A stretch of 64,000 bases of DNA from NCBI GenBank assembly GCA_900239685.1, contig OENT01000014.1, positions 248,001 to 312,000 on the forward strand, written 5' to 3'. Source of the DNA: Rotaria macrura (taxonomy: Eukaryota; Rotifera; Eurotatoria; Philodinida; Philodinidae). Positions 61,501 to 64,000 of this stretch are shown here, one piece after another. Every line of letters starts with the position of its first letter. Within the stretch, counting starts at the first letter, position 1. A program made the position numbers and the translations under genes. The notes below the pieces were generated by a model. It did no database searches and was not told the origin of the DNA. It saw only the letters and a list, made by a program, of their open reading frames with translations.

Positions 61501-63968
61501 GATAGTAAAATATAAGTTAAGTTACATACTCAAGAAATTTTCTATTTGAACTATCAACATGGATCCGTTCTTCGAAAATAACACCAAATCATCATCTTTA
61601 CATGTAAATAGTAACGGTCCCTTTACATATCATTATGCTGTGTGGCCCTATGTTTGCTTAGTCTCTTTAATTACTTCAGTTTGGATTTTTATTTATGTTT
61701 CAAAAATCTGTTCACGCCGGCGTACAACAAAATTCGAGCAACATGGTTCTTTTTCATTAACTGCAACACAAGAACATTCTTTCGCTAACAATTTTCGTCG
61801 TTCCTATAGAAGTTCAACGAAGATTTCACCACAGAATGTTTAATTCTATTGATCATTTTTAATAATTATTCGTTGTTCAATGTTTGAGTAGAGGAAAAAG
61901 ACAAGAAATACTATCTGACATAAAATGAGACTTATTGTAATGAGCTTGTCAAAAAGGAACATACAATTAAATATGTATTTATCAATGTAGTTTTTGTTTG
62001 TTTTTCTTCTTCTGTTATGGTGTCTACATAGCGTCTCTTGTTTTTTTTTATAATTAATAATTAAAGAGCATAAATAACGAATAAATACACACATAAATTG
62101 TATCCGAGAATTCTAGAAAGATTATTGTATACATACCAATGAGTAAATACTTTTTATTCTAAGAGCTGCAAGTACAAATGTACTAATAATATGCATTGAT
62201 GCAACAGACGACATACAAATTAGTGTCTTTGTCTGCTACTATTTGAAGATGAAAATCTAGTAAACTAGAAAGTACTTGTGCTGTAATTATGGGGAATTCC
62301 TCTTGAAAGAATATATTTCATTTCTTTCAAGTATATGCTTTCTTCAATTTTTCACATTTTATTGTAAGTCTAATTAGTATCGCCTTGATGAATTCTCTTC
62401 AGAAATATTTTGAAACTGTTTTATTTAAAATTTTGATGATTTAACATGTTGTCGAGGACATGTAGGTTTTTCTTCATGCATGCCGTATTCTATTTCAAAA
62501 TCTTAAATGGATAAATTATTAAGTGTTCTGATTCATTTTGTATCAAGAAAAAGAAATCTGAGATTGATAACAACAAACATGAGAAACAAATTCATGTAAT
62601 AAAAACGAACTTCTGTTATAAAAACAAATTATCATTTCACAACTCTCTCTTGTTAAGAAGACGTAAAACAATAAGAGAGCTCTTCATGTTTAACAAAAGT
62701 CCCACGTATTAACTAATACCAATACGGTTATTACAATCTGAACAGTATTTTTTGTACTGGATAGATGGAAAAAAAAGGACTAACGAATGTTAAGCCCTCC
62801 GGAAATATGCAATAGTATTCTATTCCATTTGTAGAGTTCTTCATTGATGGTATGCTGTGTTCAAACAAAAATGACGCTGTAAATTTACAAGAAAACGTTC
62901 AATACAATACATCTATTCAATACAGTTATATTATTAATTTGAATAGGTATATTGTTGCTGCTTTACTATTACGAGTATAATTTATCTTATGCGCTTCATA
63001 TTAATTCATTTGCTTTTATTATGATTCCAATCCATGACTCAATCTTATGAAATATCATTAACTGACTCTGAATCTCGTCGTCAATATTGGTTTTTCCATC
63101 AATTTAGTGTAACACAACTTTCCGGTTTTCAGTAAGTCTTATCAATGTCAGTGTATGTCTAGTATGTTTTGTTTTTTAATATTATAATGCTTGTTTTACA
63201 CACATAAATTCAATGGAAGTCATAATTTAGTTAATTTAATTTTTGTTTTTAAATGAAAGTACAGATATCCGGAGATTATATTTTCTTCTCTTTTCACAAA
63301 TGAATTAGATATTATGAATGATTTATGTTTTACAAATATTTTACTAGCGTTTGAATCTAAAATTGGAAAAAAATTGTCAATACATAAATTGTTTGTTACA
63401 AACATACTAAGTAAACTACTGTCACACGAAATCTGAAGAAACATTTTATAGTCAATGTTCCTAAGTACTAAAACGAAGTTCGAAGAAATTCACTATTCTC
63501 ATACGACGGAAAATCTCGATGGTTGTGTGACAAATATGTTTCAATACCACCGAAATTCATGGGTAAATAGTACCCTACATAATAAGGAATGTTTCGAAGT
63601 ATTCTTCACCAAATATATGCACATTATTATCATATTAGTATGAAGTCTTCAGGAAAAAGAAGCATTTGCTTCATAGTGTATGTATTTATGTGCATTTAAA
63701 GGTGTCATTTAATATTCTTATCAGTGCGTACATCATATAATCGAGTCTATCTCGTTAGAAAAATAAATAAGAAGCATGTACGTTACCTGAGAAATGTTTT
63801 CATAGCAAAATGACTCGCATAATGTACAAACGTATCACCATCTTCATTCAATACAAGATTTGGATCAATATGATGGCGAATATCAGAACGAGCTCGGTAA
63901 ACTTGTAGAACTTGCATTTCATCACCACGTATCATAGATCGCTTTAATACTGATTTACTTGAACCCAT
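52553..63968 (-). CDS. ANKIB1: ANKIB1, ankyrin-repeat RBR E3 ubiquitin ligase
   Basis: RING-between-RING ubiquitin ligase, orthologue of vertebrate ANKIB1. Twenty exons: 63968-63787, 58790-58613, 58561-58505, 58446-58380, 58315-58257, 58193-58143, 57621-57504, 57442-57288, 57229-57141, 57071-56778, 56713-56622, 56529-56425, 55392-55193, 55112-54522, 54471-54360, 54291-54169, 54086-53715, 53639-53556, 53491-53097 and 52702-52553. They total 1,157 residues (human about 1,089). Order: MGSSKS start, ankyrin repeats ([41 protein letters not shown]), the [19 protein letters not shown] block, RING1 (CGICLKEF...[10 protein letters not shown]), IBR, and RING2 with [19 protein letters not shown] carrying the catalytic Cys of GCNH. 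Then come [12 protein letters not shown] and an Ariadne-like helical domain, an added Cys module, and two ubiquitin-interacting motifs ([24 protein letters not shown]). Intron 1 is 5 kb and contains three plus-strand genes; intron 12 is 1 kb. Confidence 0.95.
59264..60540 (+). CDS. Secreted WxxW-domain trypsin-like serine protease
   Basis: Two exons, 59264-59500 and 59593-60540, give 394 residues. It has a signal peptide ([17 protein letters not shown]), then a WxxW domain as found in mucins and CILP ([32 protein letters not shown]), a Thr-rich linker, and an S1A protease domain. Activation should be by cleavage before IVGG (residue 163, after Arg). The triad is complete: His202 in TAAHC, Asp251 in HDIAVI, Ser344 in GDSGGP. 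Asp338 at the base of the S1 pocket predicts trypsin-like cleavage after Arg/Lys. A Cys in the prodomain (NTCGR) and one in ILCLPG can pair to hold the cleaved prodomain. The usual C168-C182 disulfide is missing at both positions. The gene lies inside ANKIB1 intron 1 on the opposite strand. Confidence 0.95.
60770..61195 (+). CDS. Small secreted protein with a single WxxW domain
   Basis: Two exons, 60770-60908 and 60963-61195, joined G|GT, give 123 residues: a signal peptide ([17 protein letters not shown]) and one WxxW domain with [44 protein letters not shown] and KMKFCC ending PAQ. It is clearly a paralogue of the prodomain of the protease 230 bases upstream (same [11 protein letters not shown] and CCP landmarks, intron at the same place before GEFE or shortly after). 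It has no protease domain. The donor GTTGGT is weak, so this junction is the least certain part. Confidence 0.75.
61196..61558. other. Spacer with AT microsatellite
   Basis: Contains an (AT)n tract at about 61350-61373 between the WxxW gene and the membrane protein gene, and an AATAAA-type poly(A) signal just after the WxxW stop (near 61239). Otherwise nothing seen. Confidence 0.5.
61559..61843 (+). CDS. Small single-pass membrane protein, unknown
   Basis: Single frame of 94 residues starting with ATG at 61559. An N-terminal part with an N-glycosylation-like NNTKS is followed by one hydrophobic segment (about residues 28-48, [18 protein letters not shown]) and a basic stop-transfer KICSRRR, then a Ser-rich tail ending [10 protein letters not shown]. 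The pattern predicts a type III or I single-span protein with the tail in the cytosol. I do not recognise the family. It may be real because of the well-formed membrane segment and flanking charges, but there is no splice or homology support. Confidence 0.45.
   Translation: MDPFFENNTKSSSLHVNSNGPFTYHYAVWPYVCLVSLITSVWIFIYVSKICSRRRTTKFEQHGSFSLTATQEHSFANNFRRSYRSSTKISPQNV
61844..63786. other. Rest of ANKIB1 intron 1
   Basis: AT-rich. One exon-like stretch, 63034-63131, starts with ATG ([20 protein letters not shown]...) and ends at a good GTAAGT donor, but no downstream partner exon was found; the open frame at 63455-63643 does not obviously join it. No repeat was recognised. Confidence 0.35.
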
Positions 63969-64000
63969 ATTTTAGTGAATAAAAGAATTAACACTTTTCA
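63969..64000. other. ANKIB1: 5' flank of ANKIB1
   Basis: Only 32 bases upstream of the ANKIB1 ATG are in the window; the promoter lies outside. Confidence 0.7.

Larger units (their letters stand above)
58791..63786 (-). other. ANKIB1: First intron of ANKIB1 hosting opposite-strand genes
   Basis: 4,996 bases between GTAACG donor and TTTCACAG acceptor. It holds the protease gene (59264-60540), the WxxW gene (60770-61195) and the membrane protein gene (61559-61843), all on the plus strand. Confidence 0.85.

Overview
The window looks like nuclear DNA of a small invertebrate, most probably a bdelloid rotifer. It is strongly AT-rich. Its metazoan genes (striated-type myosin heavy chain, Wnt5-type ligand, ANKIB1, MTCH, DUSP22) are cut by many introns of about 50-60 bases with GT/AG ends. 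It also carries an intronless gene and a decayed FAD oxidase that do not look like ordinary animal genes. The species is an inference; no marker gene here settles it. All exon models were built by hand from splice signals and family alignment. Each finished model adds up to a whole number of codons, which supports it.

Left part (1-29 kb): gene-poor and rich in DNA-transposon remains. On the minus strand at 854-3501 a RluA-type mitochondrial pseudouridine synthase is followed 86 bases later by a DUSP22-like phosphatase, an operon-like pair with a splice-acceptor-like site between them. A decayed hAT element (4166-5231), an exact tandem duplication around an undetermined base (5987-6239) and degenerate repeats follow. 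Then come a CRAL-TRIO gene (8095-10072, plus), an intronless nucleotidyltransferase fused to an unfamiliar C-terminal region (11590-13074, minus), a short element with terminal inverted repeats (13843-14152), a broken FAD-linked oxidase (16014-17600, minus), a nearly perfect 0.4-kb inverted repeat (18253-19432), a tiny very hydrophilic protein gene with a TATA box (23856-24206, minus) and a 1.8-kb non-autonomous transposon (24578-26409).

Right part (29-64 kb): conserved animal genes. Muscle myosin heavy chain (29353-41147, minus) resolves into 29 coding exons for 1,961 residues, including a 7-base microexon. An MTCH-like outer-membrane protein (43384-47502, plus) has one 3-kb intron carrying two palindromic transposons, and it converges on the Wnt5-like gene (47665-49250, minus). 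ANKIB1, an RBR ubiquitin ligase of 20 exons, fills 52553-63968 on the minus strand. Its 5-kb first intron holds three plus-strand genes: a secreted trypsin-like protease with an N-terminal WxxW domain, a stand-alone secreted WxxW protein, and a small single-pass membrane protein.

The genes do not form one pathway. The themes are muscle (myosin), signalling (Wnt, dual-specificity phosphatase), mitochondrial RNA and outer membrane (pseudouridine synthase, MTCH), ubiquitin (ANKIB1) and secretion (WxxW proteins). No rRNA, tRNA, CRISPR array, retroelement or virus-derived gene was recognised.
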